Source: Verrucomicrobiota bacterium (lineage in GTDB: Bacteria > Verrucomicrobiota > Verrucomicrobiia > Opitutales > Opitutaceae). Taken from it: a DNA stretch of 64,000 bases. Below the pieces are notes generated by a model. The model saw only the letters and a program-made list of their open reading frames with translations, ran no database searches and was not told the DNA's origin. Location of the stretch: the NCBI GenBank assembly GCA_023416735.1, contig JAEZGX010000040.1, positions 21,539 to 85,538 of the forward strand, read 5' to 3'. Both the position numbers and the translations under genes were made by a program. Each line of letters begins with the position of its first letter. Position 1 is the stretch's first letter. Shown in pieces: positions 25,370-33,798 of this stretch.

Positions 25370-27412
25370 ATGGTTACACGACGACTTATTAGAATCGCGA
25401 TGGCGGCGACGTGCGCGGTGGGCGGGGTGGTGGGAAGCGAAGCGACGAAGGAGCCGGTGGATCCCGGCTTTAGTGTCAGCAGAATGGATACATCGGTGCG
25501 GCCGGGCGACGACTTCTCGCGCTACGCGGCGGGGAAGTGGTATGAGGCGACGGCGATTCCGTCGGACAAATCGCGTTGGGGCGGGTTTGACGAATTGCGC
25601 GAACGGAATTGGGCGGCGTTGCGGGCGATCGTGGAAGAGGCGGCGGCGCAGCCGGGAGAGGATGACACGGTGCGTCGCAAAGTGGGCGATTTTTATGCGT
25701 CGGCCATCGACACGGAGACGATCAACGCGCTCGGGTTGAAACCGGTCGAGGCGGAGCTTGCGGCGGTGACCGCGGCAGAGACGAAGGACGAGTTGTTCAA
25801 GCACGTCGTGCAACAGCACCTCGGGATTGGCGCACCGTTTTTCAGCGTGGCGTTTTATCCGGATCAGAAGCGGAGCGACGTGTATGGGTTTTATTTGAAC
25901 CAGGGCGGGATGAGCCTGCCGTCGAAGGAGTATTATTTTTCGGACAAATTTGCGCGGGAGCGGTGGGAGTTTGTGGGGCACGTGGCGAAGATGCTGGAGC
26001 TGGCGGGAGAGCCGCGGGCGACGGCGTTTCAGCGAGCGGAGACGGTGTTTGCGATCGAGAAAGCGCTGGCGGAAAACGCGAAGCTGCCGGTGGAGCTGCG
26101 CGACCGCGTGGCGAATTACAACAAGATGACGATCGAGGAGGCGGCCGCGGCGTTTGAAGGGTTTCCGTTGAAGCTGGTCGTTGCGGAACTCGGCCTGCCC
26201 GGCAACGCGACGGAGGTGATCGTGGGGCAGCCGAAGTTTTTCGAAACGCTGGCGAAGGTGACGGCGGAGCGGTCACTGGAAGATTTGAAGGTTTATGTGC
26301 GCTGGCAGTTGTTGCGCGCGGCGGCGCCCTTTCTGGCGGAGCCGTTCGAGCAGGAAAGTTTCCGCTTCAACGGAACGGTGTTGAATGGAACGCCGGAGCA
26401 GGAACCGCGCTGGCAGCGGGCGACGAAGACCGTGGATGGAGCGATTGGCGAGGCGCTCGGGCAGCTTTATGTGGAGCGGCATTTTCCGCCGGAAGCGAAG
26501 GCGCGGATGATGGAGATGATCGAGAACATCAAGACGGTGATGCGCGAGCGATTGGAGACGGTGGAGTGGATGACGGAACCGACGCGGCAGAAGGCGCTGG
26601 CGAAGTTTGCACGGTTCTCGCCGATGATCGGGTATCCCGAAAAATGGCGCGACTACTCGGAAGTCGAAGTGAGGCGCGACGACTACTTCGGGAATGTGAA
26701 ACGCGCGGCGTTGTTTGAATCGAAGCGACTCATTGGGCGCACCGGTCAGAAAGTCGACAAGCGCGAGTGGGGCATGACGCCGCCGACGGTGAACGCCTAT
26801 TTCTCGCCGGTGACGAACCAGATTGTATTTCCCGCGGGGATACTGCAGCCGCCGTTCTTCGATCCGCAGCTGGACGATGCGGTGAATTATGGCGCGATCG
26901 GTGCAGTGATCGGTCACGAGATCACGCACGGATTTGACGATCAAGGGCGGCGCTACGATGCCGACGGAAACCTGGCGGATTGGTGGACGCCCGAGGATGA
27001 GCAACGATTCCGGGAGCGGGCGATGGTGGTGGTGGAACAGTTCAATGGTTATCACGCGCTGCCGGGACTGGCGATCAACGGTCAGCTGGCGCTCGGCGAA
27101 AACATTGCGGATCTTGGCGGAACCTCGATCGCGTTCGAGGCGTTTCAGCGGTCGTTGAAAGGAAAGCCGACACCGCCGAAGATCGACGGCCTGACGGCGG
27201 AGCAGCGGTTTTTTATTTCGTGGGCGCAGCAGTGGCGGACGGCGTATCGCGACGATGCGATGCGGCTGCAAGTCGCGCGGGGGCCGCATGCGCCGGGAAA
27301 TTTCCGCGGGTTCGGGCCGTTGGTGAATCAGCAGGCGTGGTATGATGCCTTCGGTGTAAAAGAAGGTGACGCGTTGTGGCGGCCGCCGGAGAAGCGAGCG
27401 AAAATCTGGTAG
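25370..27412 (+). CDS. M13-family (neprilysin-like) zinc metallopeptidase
   Basis: 680 residues with a signal peptide (LIRIAMAATCAVGGVVG). The mature start PGDDFSRYAAGKWYEATAIP is the usual opening of bacterial PepO-type enzymes. The zinc site is VIGHEITHGFDDQGRRYDAD (HExxH) and the third ligand is in GENIADLGGTSIAFEAF. INAYYxP is represented by VNAYFSPVTNQIVFPAGI. The end WRPPEKRAKIW corresponds to the C-terminal (CxxW-like) signature. It cleaves short peptides outside the cytoplasm. The ATG at 25370 follows the divergent start of the rhomboid-like gene by 136 bp. A strong terminator follows at 27423. Confidence 0.93.
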   Translation: MVTRRLIRIAMAATCAVGGVVGSEATKEPVDPGFSVSRMDTSVRPGDDFSRYAAGKWYEATAIPSDKSRWGGFDELRERNWAALRAIVEEAAAQPGEDDTVRRKVGDFYASAIDTETINALGLKPVEAELAAVTAAETKDELFKHVVQQHLGIGAPFFSVAFYPDQKRSDVYGFYLNQGGMSLPSKEYYFSDKFARERWEFVGHVAKMLELAGEPRATAFQRAETVFAIEKALAENAKLPVELRDRVANYNKMTIEEAAAAFEGFPLKLVVAELGLPGNATEVIVGQPKFFETLAKVTAERSLEDLKVYVRWQLLRAAAPFLAEPFEQESFRFNGTVLNGTPEQEPRWQRATKTVDGAIGEALGQLYVERHFPPEAKARMMEMIENIKTVMRERLETVEWMTEPTRQKALAKFARFSPMIGYPEKWRDYSEVEVRRDDYFGNVKRAALFESKRLIGRTGQKVDKREWGMTPPTVNAYFSPVTNQIVFPAGILQPPFFDPQLDDAVNYGAIGAVIGHEITHGFDDQGRRYDADGNLADWWTPEDEQRFRERAMVVVEQFNGYHALPGLAINGQLALGENIADLGGTSIAFEAFQRSLKGKPTPPKIDGLTAEQRFFISWAQQWRTAYRDDAMRLQVARGPHAPGNFRGFGPLVNQQAWYDAFGVKEGDALWRPPEKRAKIW

Positions 27413-27422
27413 GTTCCATTGA

Positions 27423-27453
27423 GGCCGCGACGAGGATGTCGCGGCCTTTTTTT
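27423..27453 (+). terminator. Rho-independent terminator of the M13 peptidase gene
   Basis: GGCCGCGAC pairs with GTCGCGGCC around GAGGAT and is followed by seven T. It lies 10 bp past the stop codon. Confidence 0.9.
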
Positions 27454-27558
27454 AGGCGGTGACTTGGGCTGGGATTCCTAGGGAGGCGCCGGTGGTTTTA
27501 CCGAGGACAAGGCCCGCGGTGGAACAGGGCGATAAGGCTGGGCGACCATGGATGCGCT

Positions 27559-28149
27559 ATGAAACCTTCCACCCCTTCCGCGCTCCGTTGCGCGCTGGTT
27601 TTTTCCGCGGCGTCGATGTGCGTCGCGTTGTATGCTGACACCTCGACGACTGCGGCTGGTTCGACCTCGGCGAACCGGGATCGCGTCTCGGCCGCAAGCA
27701 CTGCATCTACGACGAGCGCGGTGAAGCTGAGCCGTTCGGATCGGAGCTTCTTCGAGAAGGCAGCGAAATCGGGAATGAAAGAAGTGAGTGTTTCACAAGC
27801 GACGATTGATCGCTTGATGAATCCGCAGGCGAAGGCCTTTGCGCAGATGATGGTGAGCGATCATTCGAAGGCGAATTCGGAGCTGATGGAACTCGCCGCC
27901 AAGAAAGGCGTGACGCTGCCGCCGAAAGAAGAGGCGCCGAAATTGATGGAGAAGTGGTCGAAGAAGACGGACGACCTCGACGAGGATTATATCGAGGAGA
28001 TGGTGGACGATCACCAAGAGGCGGTGAAGTTATTCGAGGAGGCGTCGAAGAGCGAGGACCCGGATATCGCGGCGTTCGCGCGGAAAACGCTGCCGACCCT
28101 GCAGCACCATCTGACGATGGCGAAGGATTTGAAGAAGGCGTTGGACTAA
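27559..28149 (+). CDS. DUF4142 domain exported protein
   Basis: 196 residues with a Sec signal (ALRCALVFSAASMCVALYAD) and a Ser/Thr/Ala-rich linker to about residue 55. From there the DUF4142 four-helix, ferritin-like domain runs to the end. Markers are SDRSFFEKAAKSGMKEVSVS, NPQAKAFAQMMVSDHSKANS and the closing ARKTLPTLQHHLTMAKDLKK, with the conserved His pair. DUF4142 proteins are periplasmic and of unknown function, often stress-induced. It is a single gene flanked by terminators at 27423 and 28191. Confidence 0.9.
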   Translation: MKPSTPSALRCALVFSAASMCVALYADTSTTAAGSTSANRDRVSAASTASTTSAVKLSRSDRSFFEKAAKSGMKEVSVSQATIDRLMNPQAKAFAQMMVSDHSKANSELMELAAKKGVTLPPKEEAPKLMEKWSKKTDDLDEDYIEEMVDDHQEAVKLFEEASKSEDPDIAAFARKTLPTLQHHLTMAKDLKKALD

Positions 28150-28190
28150 TCGCCTCGCGTCAGAGCCGGTGACGGCTCGCGCACCAAACG

Positions 28191-28214
28191 AGCGGAGCTT
28201 TGCTCCGCTTTTTT
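28191..28214 (+). terminator. Rho-independent terminator of the DUF4142 gene
   Basis: AGCGGAGC pairs with GCTCCGCT around TTT and is followed by a T run to 28214. It partly overlaps the 3' end of the convergent DUF2835 gene. Confidence 0.85.
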
Positions 28215-28440
28215 ATTGGCTGGGAACCGGTTCGATGCGGACGAATTTGTGCTGTTCGTCGAACACCAGGCGGAAGCGGCCGTGGATGCCATCGGCTGCA
28301 ATGAACTTGTGCAGCACCGAGGTGGGGAACTGAACGGTTTGTCCGTTGGTGGCGCGCGCGAAGATCCGGGGCGCTTCGCCGCGGTAGTAGGCGGCGACCT
28401 TTTCGGGGCTGAGACTCAGGCTGACGATGAGCTCGGGCAC
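28213..28440 (-). CDS. DUF2835 family small protein
   Basis: 75 residues, cytoplasmic. It fits the DUF2835 pattern closely: VAAYYRGEAPRIFARATNGQ followed by TVQFPTSVLHKFIAADGIHG and RFRLVFDEQHKF, the whole forming one small PilZ-like beta domain. Function is unknown in the family. It starts at ATG 28440 and its stop overlaps the terminator of the convergent DUF4142 gene by two bases. It may share a transcript with the gene at 28505. Confidence 0.85.
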   Translation of the reverse strand: MPELIVSLSLSPEKVAAYYRGEAPRIFARATNGQTVQFPTSVLHKFIAADGIHGRFRLVFDEQHKFVRIEPVPSQ

Positions 28441-28504
28441 GCGGATTTCCTAGAGGTCCGCGCGCCGAACGGAAAGCCGAGAGTGTGGCGTGGCGATCGC
28501 GAAC

Positions 28505-28990
28505 TCAGGTAACGGCAGAGAGTTCGGGGGCGGGTTGCGAGTGTCGCGGAATTCCGGCGCGGCCGCCTGCGGGCGTGTAGCGCCAGCTCGGATCGACGCG
28601 GTGCGGGCGCGTGAGGGCAACGCTGACGGCGATGTCGACTGCGGTGACGGCTGCGACAGCGGCAAAGGCACCGACGGTGCGGCGACGTTGATCGTCGCGG
28701 AAGCCACGAAAGGCAGCGGGCCGGGAATCGTGACGCGCGAGGGCGGCTCCGAGGAGCGCGAGGTCCATGATGTCACCGACCACGCGCGACCACATGTGCA
28801 TGGTCGGTTTGGGGCGAGCGAGCAGTCCGGCGCCGGCGGCGAGTTCGCGCGCGCCGAGGAGGCGGATGAGGTTTTCGTTTTCTTCTCCGACGCCGACCGT
28901 CCGAGCGAGGGAACGCGGGGCGATGAGTTCAACGAGACCGAGTCCGATGCTGAACCAACCTAGATTTCGAGAAAGGGAGATGGAGTTCAT
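28505..28990 (-). CDS. DUF4267-like small membrane protein
   Basis: 161 residues. The opening LSRNLGWFSIGLGLVELIAP, then RLLGARELAAGAGLLARPKP, is characteristic of a family variously annotated as DUF4267 or cyclase/dehydrase-type membrane proteins. Three to four hydrophobic segments are visible: residues 8-25, 45-60, 70-88 and 108-128. The C-terminal about 35 residues are hydrophilic. It is probably in the inner membrane, role unknown. It lies 64 bp upstream of the DUF2835 gene on the same strand. Confidence 0.7.
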   Translation of the reverse strand: MNSISLSRNLGWFSIGLGLVELIAPRSLARTVGVGEENENLIRLLGARELAAGAGLLARPKPTMHMWSRVVGDIMDLALLGAALARHDSRPAAFRGFRDDQRRRTVGAFAAVAAVTAVDIAVSVALTRPHRVDPSWRYTPAGGRAGIPRHSQPAPELSAVT

Positions 28991-29209
28991 GAGTTAGCAT
29001 CGTCTGCTTCGGGCGCGGGCGAAATGGGGAGAATCCTGCAATGAGGGCACCGCAATTCGGAGAACGCGGTCAGTGCGCCGAGCGGGAGAGCGCCGGGAGA
29101 GGCTGGCGCGGAATTTTTGGCGTGGGTTCGAAGTTGGCCCGGACCCTGCTAGATATCCGTGGTCTCGCCCGCATAGCGGGGAGACGTTTGGGGTAACATA
29201 GAAAGCAAT

Positions 29210-29241
29210 GGGCGGACCGCTTAGGGGTAGGCGGTCCGCCC
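29210..29241. repeat. Long-stem palindrome of the GGGCGG/CCGCCC type (likely terminator)
   Basis: GGGCGGACCGC pairs perfectly with GCGGTCCGCCC across TTAGGGGTAG, an 11-bp stem. It lies 20 bp past the stop of the FG-GAP gene. The preceding 29000-29209 stretch shows no gene. Confidence 0.65.
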
Positions 29242-29260
29242 TCTCTTTTGACGAGATAAG

Positions 29261-30469
29261 TTATGGCGTGGCACGAACGTTTTGGGCCGTAGCGGCTCCG
29301 GGTGACGCGCCGTAGGAGGGAGAGCCGGCGACCAGGTCGTCGTCGTGGAGATCCACGGAGATGCCGAAGAAAGCGGTATCGAAGGCGGGCAGGATCGTGC
29401 GGAACGGAGACCAGCGGCTCGAACTCGAATGAAAGACGGTGACTGCGCCTTGGTTATATGCTCCCGCGTAAGGGGCGCCTGCGGCGAGAAGGAAGTCGTC
29501 GATGGCGAGCGCGGTGCCGAACTCGTCGCCGGGTTGGGGGGAGGCGGAGAAGAGCTTCGCGTGGAGGGCGACGCGGGTTGAGCTGAGACGGAAAACGTAA
29601 GCCGCGCCGGCGTTGAAGCCGCGCTCGGAGTCGAGGGGCGCGCCGACGGCGAGCGCATGCTGATCGATCGCGACCGAGGCACCGAAAGCGGTGTAGTTCG
29701 AGGTGGGCACGCCGGCGGAGGGAGACAGGCGGGCGCATTCGATGTAGGCGCCGTTGTGGAGTTTGAAGAGATAAGCGGCTTGGGCGACGGGAGCGCCCAC
29801 GAGCACGTGGTTGCCTTTGATGGCGACGGAGGCACCGAAAAAGGCGAAACGAGTGGGGTCGGAGGCGGTGAGTTTCGCGCGTTGAATCCAGCGATTGCCC
29901 GATCGAGTGAAGAGGTAGGCGGCGCCGGCGTCGCGATCGTGAGCGTTGTCGAGATAGGCTCCGATGACGATCGTCTCGCCGTCCATGGCGATGGCGGCGC
30001 CGAACTGTTGGCCGGGTGCGGCGTCGGACGGACTGATGCGCGAGTCGAAGGACCACGTATCGCCGGAGCGTTTGTAAACGTAAACGGCGCCAGAGGCGTC
30101 GCCTTGAAGGGCATCGTAAGGCGCGCCGACAGCGATGAAGCTGCGGCTCGTGGCGACGGCTTCGCCGAAGGAGCTGTAGGCGCCGGCGGTGCCGGGAGGA
30201 GCGAGGAGTTTGGTGCGTTCGGTCCACTGCGTGCCGGACCGGGCGTAAACGTAGGCGGCGCCGGCGTAGGCAGCGCGTTCGCTGTCGTCGGGCGCGCCGA
30301 CGACGAGTGTGTCGGTGCCGATGGCGACCGATGCTCCGAGGCGTATGCCGGGTTGAACGGTGGAAGGAACGAGGGTTTGGGCGGCGGCGACGGCGGAAGC
30401 GCTGATGCGGAGAACGAGCGCGAGGAGAAGGCCGTGGCACAGCCACGACCGCGAGGAGCGGGAGGTCAT
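29261..30469 (-). CDS. Exported FG-GAP/integrin-alpha-type beta-propeller protein
   Basis: 402 residues with a signal peptide (LCHGLLLALVLRISASAVAA). Seven repeats of about 50 residues each have the form FGxSVAIxxxxLxVGAPxxxxxxxxxGAAYVY, for example RLGASVAIGTDTLVVGAPDD, QFGAAIAMDGETIVIGAYLD and FGASVAIDQHALAVGAPLDS. Together they would close a seven-bladed propeller filling the protein. FG-GAP propellers bind ligands or Ca2+ at the cell surface; no enzyme domain is attached. Repeat 7 (FFGISVDLHDDDLVAGSPSY) is complete, so there is no truncation. It stands alone; partner unknown. Confidence 0.88.
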   Translation of the reverse strand: MTSRSSRSWLCHGLLLALVLRISASAVAAAQTLVPSTVQPGIRLGASVAIGTDTLVVGAPDDSERAAYAGAAYVYARSGTQWTERTKLLAPPGTAGAYSSFGEAVATSRSFIAVGAPYDALQGDASGAVYVYKRSGDTWSFDSRISPSDAAPGQQFGAAIAMDGETIVIGAYLDNAHDRDAGAAYLFTRSGNRWIQRAKLTASDPTRFAFFGASVAIKGNHVLVGAPVAQAAYLFKLHNGAYIECARLSPSAGVPTSNYTAFGASVAIDQHALAVGAPLDSERGFNAGAAYVFRLSSTRVALHAKLFSASPQPGDEFGTALAIDDFLLAAGAPYAGAYNQGAVTVFHSSSSRWSPFRTILPAFDTAFFGISVDLHDDDLVAGSPSYGASPGAATAQNVRATP

Positions 30470-30573
30470 AGTTTTAGCGGGGTTGAAGAAACCGGAGTAG
30501 GCACCCGGGGCGGGGTGGTTGAAGCTGCGGAGGGAAGCACGGGAAGGATGGGCTGAAGGCCACTCCTGTTAGT

Positions 30574-30817
30574 GAACGGCGACATGGACCGAGAAATCGC
30601 CGCTGTGAGCGCCCCCCGCATCGTCGAGCGGGAAACGGCTGCACGGTTCCCTAGGGAAGATGTAGCAGGCGGGCTCCGGTCGGGAAGGACGGAAAAACTG
30701 CGCGACGAACAGACGTGTTCGCCGCTGTCGCCTCGTAAGGGAAAACCGCAGCGATGTTTAGGCGTGGTGCCCCGTGGAAGCGAGGCTCTTGAGCGGAGCG
30801 GAAGGGTCCGATGGCGG
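30574..30817 (+). ncRNA. Candidate structured leader RNA upstream of two small genes
   Basis: A gene-free stretch with several stable hairpins in sequence: CGGCGA...TCGCCG (30577-30602); a perfect TTCCCTAGGGAA palindrome (30647-30658) enclosed by CTGC...GCAG (30639-30668); and CGAACA-GACG-TGTTCG (30706-30721). It matches no riboswitch, RNase P, SRP, 6S or tmRNA core that I know. It ends at the GTG of the 57-residue gene. It may be a leader, or only GC-rich chance pairing. Confidence 0.3.
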
Positions 30818-30991
30818 GTGAACCCAAAAGATTACAAAGCGATTCTCAGCGCGGTGGAGGAGGCGATTGCGATCTGTGATCGCTATGGGGATCGGATGGA
30901 TGAAGCGCGGCGGAAAGTGTGCAACGAGCTGCGCCAAGTGCGGGCGGAGCTGCGGCGGCAGTTGAATCTGCCTTTGTCGGATTCGCCTTAG
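30818..30991 (+). CDS. Small helical protein, paralogue A
   Basis: 57 residues from GTG 30818: MNPKDYKAILSAVEEAIAIC, then a Lys/Arg/Glu-rich helix through ELRQVRAELRRQLNL. It is all alpha-helix with heptad-like Leu/Val/Ile spacing, probably a helical hairpin or dimeric coiled coil. Its spacing of hydrophobic residues and the ending LxxxRxEL match the next small gene, suggesting a divergent duplication. No family is recognised. A longer in-frame extension upstream looks non-coding. Confidence 0.5.
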   Translation: MNPKDYKAILSAVEEAIAICDRYGDRMDEARRKVCNELRQVRAELRRQLNLPLSDSP

Positions 30992-31147
30992 CAGGCGAGC
31001 GGCGAGAAGACCCCAATTTTGGCGCCGCGGTAGTAGTGGTGACGACAAAGCGTTCACTGGATGTCGAACTCGCCTGCGGTGGCTGACTGTAGTGTCAGCG
31101 AACATTTGCGTTTGAGCGCGGTCGGCAGGGAACGCCGCTTTCAACTC

Positions 31148-31345
31148 ATGACTGATCACGACGCACGCCGCATTATCGACTGGCTGGATTCGGCCTTGGA
31201 GTTGTTCCGAGCCAATGAAGGGCGTTTGAGCGTCAGGGAAGTGAAGATCCTCAGCATGCTGGCGGTAGCGCGACAGGAGTTGAACGAAGAGGTGAGTTCG
31301 CGGCGGGATCGTGCGCGCGGCGGAGCGGAGCCGACCGACGAATAA
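31148..31345 (+). CDS. Small helical protein, paralogue B
   Basis: 65 residues from ATG 31148: MTDHDARRIIDWLDSALELF, then SVREVKILSMLAVARQELNE. It has the same helical pattern and length as the gene 157 bp upstream, with a charged disordered tail (RRDRARGGAEPTDE). It is convergent with the pectate lyase gene, 19 bp away. In-frame ATG codons upstream (from 31061) would add a stretch without helical pattern. Unknown function. Confidence 0.5.
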   Translation: MTDHDARRIIDWLDSALELFRANEGRLSVREVKILSMLAVARQELNEEVSSRRDRARGGAEPTDE

Positions 31346-31364
31346 GGACTGTCGCGGCTGGCGC

Positions 31365-32597
31365 TCAGCGCGCGGCTTTCCAGCGCTCGTAGCGGTTGAG
31401 AGCTTCGCTCGGCGCGAGCGTATACCACGCGTAACCGGCAATGCGTTCGGAGGAGATTTCCGATAGATCGTAATGAATCGAGCGATCGCGATCGCCGAAG
31501 ATCGGAGTGGCGGTGCCCGGTTCGTAGAAGCGAGCCCAGAGTGGTGGGGCGCCGGGAGATGGGACGACGTTGCCGCGGAAATCGCGCGGGGCGCTGGCGA
31601 TACGAAGGTCGTGGAGGGCGGTCGAGCGGAACCATGCGATGGCGCCTTCGATCGCGGCAACGACAGAGGGCGAAGGATCGCGGACGGACATCAACAGTCG
31701 CGCGATGGTGGCGCTTTCGCGGGAAGCCTCGGCGATGGGTTCGAAGCTGCGGGCGGCAGCGGGGCGGAGGGTGAGAGGATCGTGTTGTTGGGCCCAGCCG
31801 GTGAGGCGGCCGGCGGCGTCGCGTTGCTGCGTGGCGAGAATGCAATCGATGCCGCGGGAGAAACGGATGGCGGCTTCTTCGCGGAGGGCGGGCGCGACCC
31901 ACGCATAGGCCGGTTTGGCGTAGGCGACGTCGCGCAGGACCTCGAGGATTTGGGTCATGGCGTCGTCGTTGTAGGTCACGCCATCGTGATAACCGCTGAT
32001 GAGCGGATACACCTGTGGGAATCCACCGTTTGGATACTGCGCGGCGAAGAGGTAGCGGAGTCCACGATCGAACGCGTTGCGCCAGCCGGTGCGAGCGGCC
32101 GCGGGGGCAGCGGAAATTACGCGGGCCAGAAAGCGCAATTCGGACGTGGTGGCGTCGTTGTCGAAGGTGGGCCCGCCGGTTTCGACGGAGGCAGGATCGA
32201 TGGGCTGCGTGTAGTCGAAGCCCTTCTTCCATGCGCCGATTTGCATTTGAGCGGCGGCGATGTGATCCGCGATGCGATGGGCTTCGTCGGACGCATACCA
32301 TTCGGCGGATTCGTGCAGCCGAAGTCCTTTGCTGTGGACGCTGCCGATGGGAGGCGCGGCCATCGGCTTGAGGTTGGAGGCGTCGGCGCGCGGGCGGACG
32401 GCGAGTTGTTGAAGGAGAGATTCGGAGCGTTGCCAGTAGTCGGTCCAAGCGGGGCGGACATCGGCGGGCAACGCGGAGATGCGAGCGGCCGTGAGCGGAG
32501 TGAAGGCGTTTTCCGGCCAGGAGCGCGGAGGAGGGGCGGCGATGACGAACGCGCAGAGCGTGCCGGGGACCAGGACGGTAAGAAAGCGGCCGAACAT
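31365..32597 (-). CDS. Polysaccharide lyase family 10 pectate lyase
   Basis: 410 residues with a signal peptide (RFLTVLVPGTLCAFVIA). PL10 enzymes cleave polygalacturonate by beta-elimination on an (alpha/alpha)3 toroid. Family segments seen are TFDNDATTSELRFLARV, YLFAAQYPNGGFPQVYPL, YHDGVTYNDDAMTQILEVLR and the C-terminal ARFYEPGTATPIFGDRDRSI with YDLSEISSERIAGYAWY. The catalytic Arg and Ca2+-binding Asp are expected in these blocks. The length is typical of the catalytic domain alone, without a carbohydrate-binding module. It is divergent from the GH43 gene, sharing a 143-bp promoter region. Confidence 0.9.
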   Translation of the reverse strand: MFGRFLTVLVPGTLCAFVIAAPPPRSWPENAFTPLTAARISALPADVRPAWTDYWQRSESLLQQLAVRPRADASNLKPMAAPPIGSVHSKGLRLHESAEWYASDEAHRIADHIAAAQMQIGAWKKGFDYTQPIDPASVETGGPTFDNDATTSELRFLARVISAAPAAARTGWRNAFDRGLRYLFAAQYPNGGFPQVYPLISGYHDGVTYNDDAMTQILEVLRDVAYAKPAYAWVAPALREEAAIRFSRGIDCILATQQRDAAGRLTGWAQQHDPLTLRPAAARSFEPIAEASRESATIARLLMSVRDPSPSVVAAIEGAIAWFRSTALHDLRIASAPRDFRGNVVPSPGAPPLWARFYEPGTATPIFGDRDRSIHYDLSEISSERIAGYAWYTLAPSEALNRYERWKAAR

Positions 32598-32629
32598 AGG
32601 GTATCGCTCTGTTTGACGAGGAAGGCAGT

Positions 32630-32640
32630 GAAACAGTTTC
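32630..32640. promoter_or_regulatory. Small palindrome in the shared PL10/GH43 promoter region
   Basis: GAAAC-A-GTTTC lies midway between the divergent pectate lyase and GH43 starts. It could be an operator controlling both; only weak promoter-like sequence is visible around it. Confidence 0.25.
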
Positions 32641-32740
32641 CGATGGTCGACGATGAGACCGATCCGAGGCGTTCAGTCTAAGATTGGAACGGAAGCGGGG
32701 TCTGCTTTCGCGCGCGAATGAAGAAGGGTGTGCCTTTATC

Positions 32741-33700
32741 ATGAGCAGGACACCTCTCGTTTCCCACATTTATACCGCGGATCCTTCGGCGCACGTTTTC
32801 AACGGGCGCGTTTACATCTATCCCTCGCACGATCTCGACATCGATGTGCCGGAGAACGATCTCGGCGATCAGTATGCGATGACGGATTATCATGTCTTGT
32901 CGCAGGATCATCCCGAGGCGCCGGCGACGGATCACGGTGAGGCGCTGCATGTGAAGGATGTGCCGTGGGCCTTGAAGCAGATGTGGGCGCCGGATGCGGC
33001 GTATCGAGATGGCAAATACTACCTCTATTTTCCGGCAAAGGACAAAGATGAGATTTTCCGCATGGGAGTAGCGGTGGGCGACCGGCCGGAAGGACCGTTC
33101 AAGGCGGAGCCGGAGCCGATCAAAGGCAGTTTCAGCATCGATCCCTGTGTGTTTCGCGACGACGACGGCGAGCACTACATGGCGTTTGGCGGCATCTGGG
33201 GCGGGCAGTTACAGCGCTGGGCGACGGGATCGTATGTGGCGGACGGCAAAGAGCCCGAGGGCGATGCGCCGGCGCTGTATCCGAAAATGGCAAAGCTCAC
33301 GACCGACATGCTGCAATTCGCGGAAGCGCCGCGCGATCTGGTGATCAACGATGCGCAAGGTGAGCCGTTGAAAGCGAAAGATACGGAGCGCCGGTATTTC
33401 GAAGGGCCTTGGCTGCACAAACGCGGCGACACTTATTACCTGTCGTATTCCACCGGGGATACGCACCTGCTGGTTTATGCGACGAGCAAGAGCTTGCGGG
33501 GACCGTTCACCTTCCGTGGGCAGATCATGACGCCGCCGATGGGATGGACGACGCATCACTCGATCGTGGAGCACAACGGACGCTGGTGGCTCTACTATCA
33601 CGATGCGTCGCTCTCGCGCGGAGTTTCGTCGAAACGCTGCGTTAAAGTGCAGGAGCTCTTTTACGAAGCGGACGGCTCGATTCGCCTGATGCAACCGTAA
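32741..33700 (+). CDS. Glycoside hydrolase family 43 (arabinofuranosidase/xylosidase type)
   Basis: 319 residues, a bare five-bladed propeller. It should release arabinose or xylose from hemicellulose or pectin side chains by inversion. The three catalytic acids are recognisable: the base Asp14 in HIYTADPSAHVF, the pKa-tuning Asp in FSIDPCVFRDDDG and the acid Glu in YFEGPWLHKRGDTYYLSYS. WGGQLQRW and MGWTTHHSIVEHNGRWWLYYHD are further family blocks. There is no signal peptide at the ATG at 32741, so it is likely cytoplasmic, working after import. It is divergent from the secreted PL10 lyase, suggesting shared control of a pectin/arabinan response. Confidence 0.9.
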   Translation: MSRTPLVSHIYTADPSAHVFNGRVYIYPSHDLDIDVPENDLGDQYAMTDYHVLSQDHPEAPATDHGEALHVKDVPWALKQMWAPDAAYRDGKYYLYFPAKDKDEIFRMGVAVGDRPEGPFKAEPEPIKGSFSIDPCVFRDDDGEHYMAFGGIWGGQLQRWATGSYVADGKEPEGDAPALYPKMAKLTTDMLQFAEAPRDLVINDAQGEPLKAKDTERRYFEGPWLHKRGDTYYLSYSTGDTHLLVYATSKSLRGPFTFRGQIMTPPMGWTTHHSIVEHNGRWWLYYHDASLSRGVSSKRCVKVQELFYEADGSIRLMQP

Positions 33701-33798
33701 GGCGCCACGGGGAAGGCTGGTGAAAACGCCGGCCTTGAGCCCCGGCCGGACGGTTACGTCTTTACGCCGGTAAACCGGTCGGTCGGGATGGAAGGTTC

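Noticed and set aside
29105..29130. TGGCGCGGAATTTTTGGCG considered as a sigma-54 promoter.
   Set aside because: The GG-to-GC spacing does not fit the -24/-12 rule.
30574..30817. Known RNA classes (RNase P, SRP, 6S, tmRNA, common riboswitches) for the hairpin-rich leader.
   Set aside because: None of their conserved cores is present; kept only as an unclassified candidate.
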